Origin: Verrucomicrobiia bacterium
Lineage (GTDB): Bacteria; Verrucomicrobiota; Verrucomicrobiia; Verrucomicrobiales; Akkermansiaceae
Assembly: GCA_947462875.1 (NCBI GenBank)
Contig: CANHQJ010000028.1
Span: forward strand, 1 to 45,868
Reading direction: 5' to 3'
DNA length: 45,868 bases
Each line of letters begins with the position of its first letter. Positions within the stretch are counted from its first letter, which is position 1. The notes beneath the pieces were generated by a model. The model had not been told where the DNA came from. It ran no database searches and worked only from the letters and a program-made list of their open reading frames with translations. A program made the translations under genes and the position numbers. This document shows positions 1 through 6,723 of the stretch, piece after piece.

Positions 1-80
1 ACTTCAGCGACTTTCATCCCCGTATCGGTTTCTTTGAGGATCGCAACAATTTGGCTCTCTGTGTATTGGCTCTTTTTCAT
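1..80 (-). CDS. IS3-family transposase OrfA, 5' fragment
   Basis: The minus strand encodes MKKSQYTESQIVAILKETDT followed by GMKVAEV, cut by the window edge. This is the typical N-terminus of OrfA from IS3-family elements (ESQIVAILKE...G.KVAE), the helix-turn-helix subunit that binds the terminal repeats. Only 26 codons are visible. Reading outward on the minus strand, a plausible left IS end starting TGTCTAGAAAGC lies at 102-91, just upstream of the ATG, with 10-12 bases between. The element was therefore probably inserted next to, or into, the downstream end of the neighbouring cassette gene. The family call rests on N-terminal similarity alone; the IS boundary is inferred. Confidence 0.8.
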   Translation of the reverse strand, partial: MKKSQYTESQIVAILKETDTGMKVAE

Positions 81-117
81 CGTTTCGTTTGCTTTCTAGA
101 CACCAAAACCTCTCATT

Positions 118-609
118 TCAATCTGTTTCACCTGCGGGGACTCTTACAATCTTACGGGGCGGATTCTTGCTTAGTATGAACTCGATGAACCGATTCAGAA
201 CTGCTTCGGATTGAGCCTTACCCACGATGTAGACAACCTCAATGGATGCGTGTCCACCCACATAAAGGCCATCAAACTCACCGTCACTTCTCATTTCAGC
301 ATGAAAAGACTGTACCCAATCCTGAATGGCAGATACATACTTCCCTCGCTCCGACTTTGCCCATGTAAAATCCTCTCGAATTTCGCTCAATTCCTCTGTC
401 AGTGCCGCAAATGTTGACGTTGTAAGATCGCGCTTCACTGAAGTCAGCGCTTTCTTGAGGAGCGTCACCTGGGGTGCGCTTTCAATCTCGCCGCGCAGGA
501 CTGCCTCAACATCAGGAGCAATCGCACCACCGGATTCCAGTATTGCGTCATCTACAAGCCAGGAAGAGAGCGAGGAGCGAACGATCGACTTTGACCAGGG
601 TTGGGACAT
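118..609 (-). CDS. Cassette gene, hypothetical protein (163 aa)
   Basis: I do not recognise this protein. It is soluble, with no signal peptide or membrane segment, and mixed alpha/beta in appearance. A central region (about residues 60-100, TSTFAALTEELSEIREDF) looks helical, and a C-terminal part (EVVYIVGKAQSEAVLNRFI) resembles a small alpha/beta fold. The ATG lies ten bases after a GTTAGCC core (625-619, read on the minus strand), the usual layout of an integron cassette whose gene starts right after the recombination point. Its downstream attC is not visible: the IS3-like element begins about 16 bases past the stop. It is probably a real gene because three consecutive genes share this layout. 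Confidence 0.6.
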   Translation of the reverse strand: MSQPWSKSIVRSSLSSWLVDDAILESGGAIAPDVEAVLRGEIESAPQVTLLKKALTSVKRDLTTSTFAALTEELSEIREDFTWAKSERGKYVSAIQDWVQSFHAEMRSDGEFDGLYVGGHASIEVVYIVGKAQSEAVLNRFIEFILSKNPPRKIVRVPAGETD

Positions 610-618
610 ATTTCTTTT

Positions 619-745
619 GGCTAACGATGAGCGCGTGCACCACTACCAGCAAGGGCACACGTCGATCACGGGTTTGAGGTTGAAACTGCGGGAGATCATG
701 AAAACAGGGCGGCTGATAGGGGTTGCGTGTCTCGTCTTGTTAGGC
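619..745 (-). other. attC-like integron recombination site
   Basis: A 127-bp imperfect inverted repeat separates two minus-strand cassette genes. On the minus strand it opens with GCCTAAC (fits RYYYAAC) and closes with GTTAGCC (one base off GTTRRRY). Inner arms match imperfectly: AAGACGAGACACGCAACC near one end against the complement of GGTGCACGCGCTCATC near the other. The upstream gene's stop codon lies inside the first core box and the next gene's ATG follows the last box, as in integron cassettes. Length is within the usual attC range (about 60-140 bp). Confidence 0.65.
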
Positions 746-1192
746 TGTCTTCATTATTCGGTGAAGGGAAAGACCTTCGCGAATATACCGATTACGCTTC
801 GATACCGAAGGCATCAATCTAAGAATAAACCACAAAAAATGACATGTGACGACTTGAAATCGGTATTGAGTGTTCTCGTAAAGTGACATGTAGAGCTGAT
901 ACGGATCATGGGGTGGAGATGGCATCCTCTCAACACAGGCAATGTAGCGAGCCCCCAATGAACGTATACCCAATAGCTTGATACTGGAATCGCCTGCTCG
1001 GGCGGACTCGTAAAATCGTCCTGCGCCCTCGTCGCCTTGAATCTCATTCGGCCGGAATATCCATACCCGGCATCCAACGACGCACACACGATCTTGGGAA
1101 ATCCAAATGAAGTCAATGGGCTTGTCATTGTCCCCTGCGAACTTACGAAACGCCTTCAAGGCTTCATCGAAAGGAGTGCGGGTATCTGTCAT
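740..1192 (-). CDS. Cassette gene, hypothetical protein (150 aa)
   Basis: I do not recognise the family. The protein is soluble, with several Trp and Cys residues (FIWISQDRVCVVGCRVWIF, residues about 28-46) and a basic C-terminal third. The start ATG is eight bases after a GTTAAGC core (1206-1200 on the minus strand), and the last codons and stop (TAA, 742-740) overlap the next attC, so the gene fills the cassette end to end. An overlapping minus-strand frame (1128-814) is a shadow. Function unknown. Inclusion rests on cassette placement and the uninterrupted frame. Confidence 0.55.
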   Translation of the reverse strand: MTDTRTPFDEALKAFRKFAGDNDKPIDFIWISQDRVCVVGCRVWIFRPNEIQGDEGAGRFYESARAGDSSIKLLGIRSLGARYIACVERMPSPPHDPYQLYMSLYENTQYRFQVVTCHFLWFILRLMPSVSKRNRYIREGLSLHRIMKTA

Positions 1193-1199
1193 TTTCTTT

Positions 1200-1319
1200 G
1201 CTTAACGTTTGAGGCCTGGCGCCCGCTATCGGGGGGCAGGCTCCGATTCAGATTTAGTGTTCTCACCACCCTCAGGCTTCGACTCGGCAGCGGTAGCGGG
1301 TTGCCCAGTGCCGGATTGT
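1200..1319 (-). other. attC-like site, interrupted by the group II intron
   Basis: This is the larger part of a second attC-like site. Its last bases (TAGCC, 3174-3178) lie on the far side of the intron. Rejoined, the minus-strand site runs from GGCTAAC to GTTAAGC over about 125 bp. Its arms are related: plus-strand GCTTAAC plus TTGAGGCCTGGCGCCCGCTA at one end mirrors GGCTAAC plus CCGGCACTGGGCAACCCGCTA at the other. GTTAAGC fits the GTTRRRY consensus; GGCTAAC is one base off RYYYAAC. It lies between two cassette genes, as expected. Confidence 0.65.
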
Positions 1320-1701
1320 GTGTGCCCAGCATGGGCACGTTGTAAATGGGGTTCAAGTCCCCTGTAGGAATACCAAACATGAAAATGAACATACTACTAT
1401 CAGAGGCCAACTCGGAAAGGGTAACCGCTCCGAGGAAGGAAGGCTATGAGAAAATTGCGAGCTGATGGACAAGAACTGCATAGGAGGCCGACATGGAGCG
1501 ATGAGGGGGCACAACACTCCGAAATCATCTGGTATGCCTGGGGAGGTAAATGCAGCAGCAGTGCAATGGAGCAACGTGTCATTACCTGGGGAGATCCACT
1601 CGGAGCAATCCGAGCGGAAGTCAGCAGAGGTCATAGTAGTCGAGGAAACGAGCCGGGGGCAGCATGCCCGTTTAACCAATGATACCGGAGAGACTCACCC
1701 G

Positions 1702-3090
1702 ATGAAGGACCGAACCAATGAGGAGGGGATCAATCCCGCGATGGACAAGCCAACCGAAGACGCCAGACGGCGAGGCGAACTTGAGAACCATGGCGGCGAG
1801 AAGCATAGAGCCCCTCAAGAGCGAACCATGATCGAGCAAATCCTCGAACCGCAAAACCTCTCCGAAGCGTGGAAACGTGTGAAGAGAAACAAAGGTGCTG
1901 CGGGGATCGATGGCATGTCCATCGCAGAGTTTCCCGCCTTTGCGCGGGAGCACTGGCAGAGGATTGCTCAAGCGATCAACGAAGGGAACTACCGCCCCGC
2001 GCCAGTGCGCAGGGTGTTCATTCCCAAACCCGACGGAACAGAGCGTCCGCTAGGCATCCCGACGGTGCTGGATCGCATGATCCAGCAAGCCATCGCACAA
2101 GTGCTGAGTCCGCTTTTCGAAGCAGACTTCAGCGAACACAGTTACGGATACCGTCCCAGTCGATCCGCCCACCAAGCAGTCGCTGAGATGGAATCCGCTT
2201 GGAACGAAGGCCGCCGCCACGCCGTGGAATGCGACCTCAAATCGTTCTTTGACACAGTCAATCACGACCGCCTGATGAACGCGCTCAAAGGAAAAGTCCG
2301 CTGTCCTAAGACACTGAGGCTCATCCAGCGCTATCTAACGGCAGGAGTGGAGCTGCCCGACGGCACCCGCGAGGCCACGCCTCAGGGAGTGCCACAAGGT
2401 GGTCCCTTGTCGCCCCTGTTAGCCAACATCGTCCTCGATCCACTCGATAAAGAACTCGAATCACGCGGACACAAATTCGCGAGATACGCAGACGACTTCA
2501 TTGTGATGGTGAAAAGCGCGAACGCAGCAAAACGGGTGCTGGCATCATTGATACGCTTCTGCGAAGGACGACTGCGACTAACAGTCAACCGAACCAAAAG
2601 CCGCGCCGCGCCACTCAAACAATGTGCCTTTCTGGGCTACCGGATCGACAACAAAGGGAAACTGGCGTGGACGGACAAAGCGCAACATCGTTTCAAACAA
2701 CGAGTGCGTGAAATCACCACACGCAACCGCGGACACAAAGTGGAAACCGTCATCGACGAGCTGAACTTATACATCCGAGGTTGGCTCAACTACTACAAAA
2801 TCAGCTCTACCTACAAGGAGGTGCTGTCATTATCAGTATGGGTCAGGCGAAGAGTGAGGTTGTACTACTGGAAGCAATGGAAACAGCCGCGAACGCGTCG
2901 TCGTCATCTGCTAGCACTGGGAGCTGATCCCAAGAAAGTGCACATGGCGACACGCAGTAGAAAGGGCTACTGGCGGATGAGTCAGAACGAAATTGTGCGT
3001 TATGCGCTGAACAACCGTTGGTTGGAGAAACAAGGAGTTCCTGACATGAGAGCAATCTGGATCGCACTTTACTACCCTGAGCAAGCTTAG
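1702..3090 (+). CDS. ltrA: Group II intron reverse transcriptase/maturase
   Basis: The intron-encoded protein reverse-transcribes the intron RNA during retrohoming and helps it splice. The RT domain is complete: NKGAAGIDGM near the N-terminus, PKPDGTERPLGIPTVLDRM, YGYRPSRSAHQAV, ECDLKSFFDTVNH (first catalytic Asp), TPQGVPQGGPLSPLLANI, and FARYADDFIVM with the catalytic YADD. A maturase (X) domain follows with the conserved LNLYIRGWLNYYKI and a basic tail. There is no HNH endonuclease domain, as in class C introns. The frame is open from 1465, but 1702 is chosen because the known family N-terminus starts shortly before the RT region and a GGAG lies about 12 bases upstream. An ATG at 1741 is the main alternative. 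Confidence 0.9.
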   Translation: MKDRTNEEGINPAMDKPTEDARRRGELENHGGEKHRAPQERTMIEQILEPQNLSEAWKRVKRNKGAAGIDGMSIAEFPAFAREHWQRIAQAINEGNYRPAPVRRVFIPKPDGTERPLGIPTVLDRMIQQAIAQVLSPLFEADFSEHSYGYRPSRSAHQAVAEMESAWNEGRRHAVECDLKSFFDTVNHDRLMNALKGKVRCPKTLRLIQRYLTAGVELPDGTREATPQGVPQGGPLSPLLANIVLDPLDKELESRGHKFARYADDFIVMVKSANAAKRVLASLIRFCEGRLRLTVNRTKSRAAPLKQCAFLGYRIDNKGKLAWTDKAQHRFKQRVREITTRNRGHKVETVIDELNLYIRGWLNYYKISSTYKEVLSLSVWVRRRVRLYYWKQWKQPRTRRRHLLALGADPKKVHMATRSRKGYWRMSQNEIVRYALNNRWLEKQGVPDMRAIWIALYYPEQA

Positions 3091-3099
3091 GGAAACTGA

Positions 3100-3168
3100 T
3101 TGGAACCGCCCTGTACGGAGCCGTACGCAGGGTGGTGTGGGACCCGGGAGCTAATCACTCCCGGGGAC
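3100..3168 (+). ncRNA. Group II intron domains V and VI
   Basis: Shortly after the maturase stop, GGAACCGCCCTGTACGGAGC followed by CGTACGCAGGGTGGTGTGGGA folds into the short, highly conserved domain V hairpin (ACCGCCCTGTACGG against CCGTACGCAGGGTGGT). A second hairpin with perfect arms CCCGGGAG/CTCCCGGG around CTAATCA corresponds to domain VI, which normally holds the branch-point adenosine. Both are needed for ribozyme activity, so the intron core appears complete at its 3' end. Confidence 0.8.
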
Positions 3169-3204
3169 CCGATTAGCCTTAGATATTCATGGCTCATGGT
3201 TTGA

Positions 3205-3600
3205 CTACTCTACAATCCACTCCACGATAGTATTTGTGCGTGATAATCCGATAGTTGTTACTGCTATGATTGAGATCGTGAGAATACTGACACTTACTGC
3301 AAAAACTCTAAAACTCTTGCTGCCACGAGTAAAGATGTAAATAGTGAGTCCAATTGTGAGTAAGGTAATTGGCATTAATATGAAATTCCGAAAGTAGATC
3401 AATTCCGCAATAAAACTTCCCTCACTATGAAAATAATCACGTGCAATTTGGTGATTCACCCATTCTGAAGGAGTGCGGGAGCCGTATGCTTGCGTCAAAT
3501 AAACCACTTCCCGAAAACCTAGTATCGACGCAATTAGAATAGCGGTAGCCACAATGATGCACAATACCAGGACTCCAGCTGCAAACGTAGGTTTCTTCAT
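3205..3600 (-). CDS. Cassette gene, small membrane protein (131 aa)
   Basis: Three hydrophobic segments are visible: residues about 8-28 (GVLVLCIIVATAILIASILGF), 73-92 (FILMPITLLTIGLTIYIFT) and 100-121 (VFAVSVSILTISIIAVTTIGLS). A loop between the first two contains Tyr/Ser/Arg-rich sequence (YLTQAYGSRTPSEWVNHQIA). The ATG follows a GTTAGCC core by four bases, and an extended -10 promoter lies about 40 bases upstream. It is the first cassette gene on this side of the array. The family is not recognised; small multi-spanning proteins of unknown function are common cassette cargo. It is AT-richer than the core genome to its right. Confidence 0.6.
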   Translation of the reverse strand: MKKPTFAAGVLVLCIIVATAILIASILGFREVVYLTQAYGSRTPSEWVNHQIARDYFHSEGSFIAELIYFRNFILMPITLLTIGLTIYIFTRGSKSFRVFAVSVSILTISIIAVTTIGLSRTNTIVEWIVE

Positions 3601-3637
3601 TATGGGCTAACAGTATTTATTCGTAGCCCATCTGACC

Positions 3638-3646
3638 ATTATATCA
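3638..3646 (-). promoter_or_regulatory. Extended -10 promoter for the cassette genes
   Basis: On the minus strand TGATATAAT matches TGnTATAAT exactly, with no good -35, which extended -10 promoters do not need. The predicted start near 3631 would give a leader of about 30 bases before the 3600 start codon and would read through the core site into the cassette, in the position of an integron Pc promoter. Confidence 0.5.
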
Positions 3647-3711
3647 GGTGGGTATTTCAGAGTATATAAAATCAGGTTTTCTTTGCTAAGACAAGGAAAT
3701 TCTCAAAAAAC

Positions 3712-3777
3712 CGTTCGTATATCAGGGCGCTTTGCTGGGTATCGAGGCGGGAAAATTTGCTAGCTGATATACGAACG
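3712..3777. repeat. 66-bp element with perfect 14-bp terminal inverted repeats
   Basis: CGTTCGTATATCAG at 3712-3725 and its exact complement CTGATATACGAACG at 3764-3777 flank 38 bases that share no further obvious pairing. The element lies in the junction between cassette array and core genome. It could be a miniature inverted-repeat element, a recombinase site or a regulatory palindrome. There is no poly-T after either arm, so a terminator is unlikely. Confidence 0.75.
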
Positions 3778-4081
3778 CCGCAGTGCTGGTTCCCCCCCAT
3801 TTGGCAGATGCTACAATGTCGTTTTCCCGTTTTGTATACTTTTGAACGCTTCTTGCTTGAAAGGGTTCGAATTTAAGATGTTGCTCAAACTCGATACGAG
3901 TGCCTCTGCCCAAACACGCCTTTGCTGGAGAAAACAATGATAATTTGTCTGTCCCCATGTTATGGGTCATTGCCAGCCTGTCGAGTTGCAGCGATGGGTT
4001 TGTCGCAAGTTCCGATACTCCCTTGATCCTCGCTTTACTTCCTGCCGCGCTTGGCCTATAAACACACACTACAAACCACCA

Positions 4082-4579
4082 ATGATGCCGTCCGAACAGC
4101 AGGTCATAACATTCCGCTGCCGACCTTCTCCGAAGTCCATGGGGCTTGCCGCCTTGTTTTTCGGTGTTTGCGCCGCTGTGCTTGGCCACAAGGTATCTAC
4201 GAACACGAGAGGGCTGATACTGAATGGGATGATCGAGTTCAGTCCTGCGGGTGCCTCTGCGTTTTTTTGGGTTCTCACCGTGTTCTCTCTTCTCTTCGTT
4301 TTGGTGGCCGGGTGGACGATCTTCACCACTTTCGTTCATGGGATTCCGGATATTGTCTTGAGCCATGACGCCATTTCCTTTCCGGTCGGCTTTGCGATCA
4401 AACGCGCCCTTCGATTGCCTTATGCGGAGATCACTGGATTTAGCCGGAGCGAGGTAAACGGACAGCGATTTCTGACGCTTCACACCTCTAACAAAAAGTA
4501 TCACATCGTCCTGAACTGGCTTGGCGCGAAGGAGGCAGAAACGGCTCTGCTACATGAGGTGGGTCAGCGGCTTTCCTGA
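4082..4579 (+). CDS. Membrane protein with PH-like domain, hypothetical
   Basis: The frame is open from 3962, but the likely start is the double ATG at 4082/4085 (MMPSEQQVITFRC). Two membrane segments follow (about residues 20-38, LAALFFGVCAAVLG, and 60-85, FFWVLTVFSLLFVLVAGWTIF). A cytoplasmic beta-rich region comes next (ISFPVGFAIKRALRLPYAEITGFSRSEVNG), resembling the PH-like domain of STM3941-type small membrane proteins. About 165 residues. It converges on polX, 94 bases away. No Shine-Dalgarno is obvious. Function unknown; the family link is a judgement from architecture, not a strong motif. Confidence 0.6.
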   Translation: MMPSEQQVITFRCRPSPKSMGLAALFFGVCAAVLGHKVSTNTRGLILNGMIEFSPAGASAFFWVLTVFSLLFVLVAGWTIFTTFVHGIPDIVLSHDAISFPVGFAIKRALRLPYAEITGFSRSEVNGQRFLTLHTSNKKYHIVLNWLGAKEAETALLHEVGQRLS

Positions 4580-4673
4580 GCATGGCGCCAAATCGAATGA
4601 CAACAGAGACCATACGGATCGTTGTTCGTCTCGTATATCGGTTACATCGCCAGTGCGATCCAACTCACGTATC

Positions 4674-6410
4674 TCACCGCTTCTCCTTCGGCCGTTGCAG
4701 CCATTCGGTGATTTTATCCAACGAAAACGCATTGATCACATCCTCGCGGCGCAGCCAGCCTTTGCGGGCGAGGCGGACGCCGAAGTGGAGGAACTGGAGC
4801 TGTTCGGTTTTGTGGGCGTCCGGGTTGATGGAGCAGAGCACGCCTTTGTCGCGGGCGCGGTGCCACCAGCGCCAGTCCATGTCGAGCCGCATGGGATTGC
4901 AGTTGAGCTCGATGACGGTGCGGGTCTCGGCGGCGCAGTCGATGATCTTGCTGTGATTGACCGCATAGCTGTCGCGCTTCAGCAGCAGGCGACCGGTGAG
5001 GTGGCCGATCATGGTGACGTGGGGATTTTCCATGGCGCGGATGATGCGCCGGGTCATGTCGTCCTCGCTCAGGGTGAAGGAGTTGTGCACGGAGGCGACG
5101 CAGTAGTCGAGCTGGGCGAGGATGTCATCGGGAAAATCGAGTGATCCGTCCTTGAGGATGTCCACTTCCGAGCCGGCGAAGACGCGGAAGCCATCGAGCG
5201 ATTCATTGAGCGCACGGATTTCCGCGACCTGCCGCAGCAGTCGATCCTCGTGCAGGCCGTTCGCCTGGAACGAGGACTTCGAGTGATCGGCGATGCCGAG
5301 GTACTGCAGGCCCAGCTCCTGTGCCGCAGCGGCCATTTCTTCCAACGAATTTTTGCCATCGGACTCGGTGGTGTGATTGTGAAAGGTGCCGCGCAGGTTA
5401 TCGATAGCGATCAGTCGCGGCAGGGTGCCGTTTTGCGCGGCTTCGATTTCGCCGAGGTTTTCGCGCAGCTCCGGCTCGATGAAGGAGAGCCCCAGTGCCT
5501 GATAGATGTCCTTTTCCTCGTGCACCTCCGGCAGCGGCTCCGCGTCGTCGTTGACGCGGGTGAAGTCGTATTCATTGAGCGACCAGCCCTTGCGCAGGGC
5601 GAGCTGGCGCAGGGCGACGTTGTGCTCCTTCGATCCGGAAAAATACTGGAGTGCGAAGGGGAACTGCGCGTTCGATACCGCGCGCAGGTCGCATTGCAAG
5701 CCGTTGTCGAGGATGACCGAGGCTTTGGTTTCGCCATGGGCGAGGATTTTCTGGATGCCAGGGAGAGTCGTGAAATACGAGGTAAGGTCGGCGGGGTGCG
5801 CAGTGGCGACGAGGAGATCGACATCGTGCACGGTCTCCTTGGCACGGCGGTACGAACCACAGACCGCCACGCGCAGGGTCTCCGGGTGATCGCGCAGGTG
5901 GTCCAGCATGTCTTCCACCACATGCGCGACGCTGCCGAGGCGGAAAATGCCGGCATGGCTTTCGCGGTGGGCGATGGCCTCCAGCAGATTGCTCTGCGTC
6001 TTCGCGCCGAAGCCCGGTGTGCCCGCGATGCGGTTCTCGACACAGGCCAGTTTCAGATCGGCGATCGAGGAAATGCCGAGGTCGCGATGGAGCGTTTTGA
6101 TTTTTTTGGCACCCAGTCCCTGGAGTTCGAACAGCTCAAATAGCGTGGAGGGAAATTCCGCGCGGAGATTTTCATGGAACGCCAGTTTTCCCGTGGTGGC
6201 CATCTCGTGCAGCTTGTCGCGCAGCGCCTCGCCGATGCCCTTGATGCCCGTGAGCTGGTTCGCGGCCGCGAGGGCGACGATGTCATCGGGAAACGAGCGC
6301 ACCGTCTCTGCGCCGCTGCGGTAGGCCTTGATCTTGAAAGGATTCTCGTCCTTCAACTCTAACAAAAGAGCGATTTCCTCCAGGATGGTGACCATTTCCT
6401 CGCGCGACAT
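4674..6410 (-). CDS. polX: PolX-type DNA polymerase/PHP exonuclease
   Basis: Bacterial PolX fills short gaps in base-excision repair and carries a PHP nuclease domain. In order: an N-terminal 8-kDa-like helical domain (MVTILEEIALLLELKDENPFKIKAYR), helix-hairpin-helix segments (LTGIKGIGEALRDKL and TPGFGAKTQ), the nucleotidyltransferase motif CGSYRRAKETVHDVDLLVAT with GS and paired Asp residues, then a PHP domain with HNHTTESDGKNS, GIADHS and GSEVDIL. At 578 residues it matches the usual bacterial length. The ATG at 6410 gives the canonical N-terminus. A small conserved-looking ORF sits 42 bp upstream in the same direction and may share its transcript. Confidence 0.93.
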   Translation of the reverse strand: MSREEMVTILEEIALLLELKDENPFKIKAYRSGAETVRSFPDDIVALAAANQLTGIKGIGEALRDKLHEMATTGKLAFHENLRAEFPSTLFELFELQGLGAKKIKTLHRDLGISSIADLKLACVENRIAGTPGFGAKTQSNLLEAIAHRESHAGIFRLGSVAHVVEDMLDHLRDHPETLRVAVCGSYRRAKETVHDVDLLVATAHPADLTSYFTTLPGIQKILAHGETKASVILDNGLQCDLRAVSNAQFPFALQYFSGSKEHNVALRQLALRKGWSLNEYDFTRVNDDAEPLPEVHEEKDIYQALGLSFIEPELRENLGEIEAAQNGTLPRLIAIDNLRGTFHNHTTESDGKNSLEEMAAAAQELGLQYLGIADHSKSSFQANGLHEDRLLRQVAEIRALNESLDGFRVFAGSEVDILKDGSLDFPDDILAQLDYCVASVHNSFTLSEDDMTRRIIRAMENPHVTMIGHLTGRLLLKRDSYAVNHSKIIDCAAETRTVIELNCNPMRLDMDWRWWHRARDKGVLCSINPDAHKTEQLQFLHFGVRLARKGWLRREDVINAFSLDKITEWLQRPKEKR

Positions 6411-6452
6411 GGAGCGAGCGTAAAACAGCGGCGTGAAAAGAAAAGCATGGAT

Positions 6453-6656
6453 TCAGGAAAGCAGCTCCTCGCGAAAGGCGCGGTGCAGCTCGGTGGCGGG
6501 ATCGGTGCTTTGTGGTGAGGGAAACGGCACCAGCTTCTGCGCGTGCAGCAGCCAGAGGTGGAAGGGGATGCCGGTTTTTTCCGCGTGTTCTTTCGCACGC
6601 GATTGCGCTTGTTGCCAGAGCAGGTCCGGCGATGGTGAGGAAGAGGTTTGTTTCAT
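6453..6656 (-). CDS. Small hypothetical protein (67 aa)
   Basis: MKQTSSSPSPDLLWQQAQSR... is a hydrophilic helical peptide with a central LWLLHAQKLVPF stretch, no signal peptide and no recognised domain. It lies upstream of polX on the same strand with a 42-bp gap and downstream of lpxI, so it fits a small operon. The frame opens five codons earlier (6671); 6656 is chosen for the ATGAAA start. The amino acid composition is not that of a GC-rich shadow frame, which supports it, but function is unknown. Confidence 0.5.
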   Translation of the reverse strand: MKQTSSSPSPDLLWQQAQSRAKEHAEKTGIPFHLWLLHAQKLVPFPSPQSTDPATELHRAFREELLS

Positions 6657-6723
6657 GGCGAGAGCCCGCATCTCAGCAGCTCACGATGAAGAAATGATGA
6701 AGGAGCGGTGAAAAAAACGTGGC

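Larger units (their letters stand above)
1320..3173 (+). mobile_element. Group II intron inserted in an attC site (IIC-attC type)
   Basis: The intron begins GTGTGCCCAGCATGGGCAC (fits the GUGYG 5' end) and ends in ...GGGGACCCGAT. It carries a maturase gene in its centre and a recognisable domain V/VI region at its 3' end. Removing 1320-3173 joins ATTGT to TAGCC, recreating a GTTAGCC attC core with the cut at TTGT/T. Group IIC-attC introns are known to target exactly this place and to sit opposite to cassette transcription; here the intron reads plus and the cassettes read minus. The ends look intact and the ORF is open, so it may be active. Boundaries could be off by one or two bases because of the repeated GT at 1318-1321. 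Confidence 0.85.
3601..4081. other. Non-coding junction between cassette array and core genome
   Basis: No convincing gene is seen on either strand in this 480-bp stretch. It holds a lone core site GGCTAAC (3605-3611, GTTAGCC on the minus strand) without a partner box, an extended -10 promoter firing left, a short imperfect hairpin (CCCATCTGA / TCAGGTGGG, 3626-3652), and a 66-bp element bounded by perfect 14-bp inverted repeats. The lone core plus promoter is what an attI site with its cassette promoter would look like, but no integrase gene follows. Confidence 0.5.

Noticed and set aside
1350-1368. GGGGTTCAAGTCCCC looks like a tRNA T-arm
   Set aside because: No acceptor, D or anticodon arms surround it; it lies in domain I of the group II intron, where such a short hairpin is expected.
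3722-4504. 260-codon minus frame opposite the PH-like membrane protein
   Set aside because: Basic, low-complexity composition without a domain; the plus-strand gene has coherent membrane helices and a PH-like segment.
5250-6143. 297-codon plus-strand frame opposite polX
   Set aside because: Lies wholly within polX and has shadow-like composition (Val/Gly/Arg-rich, no domain).
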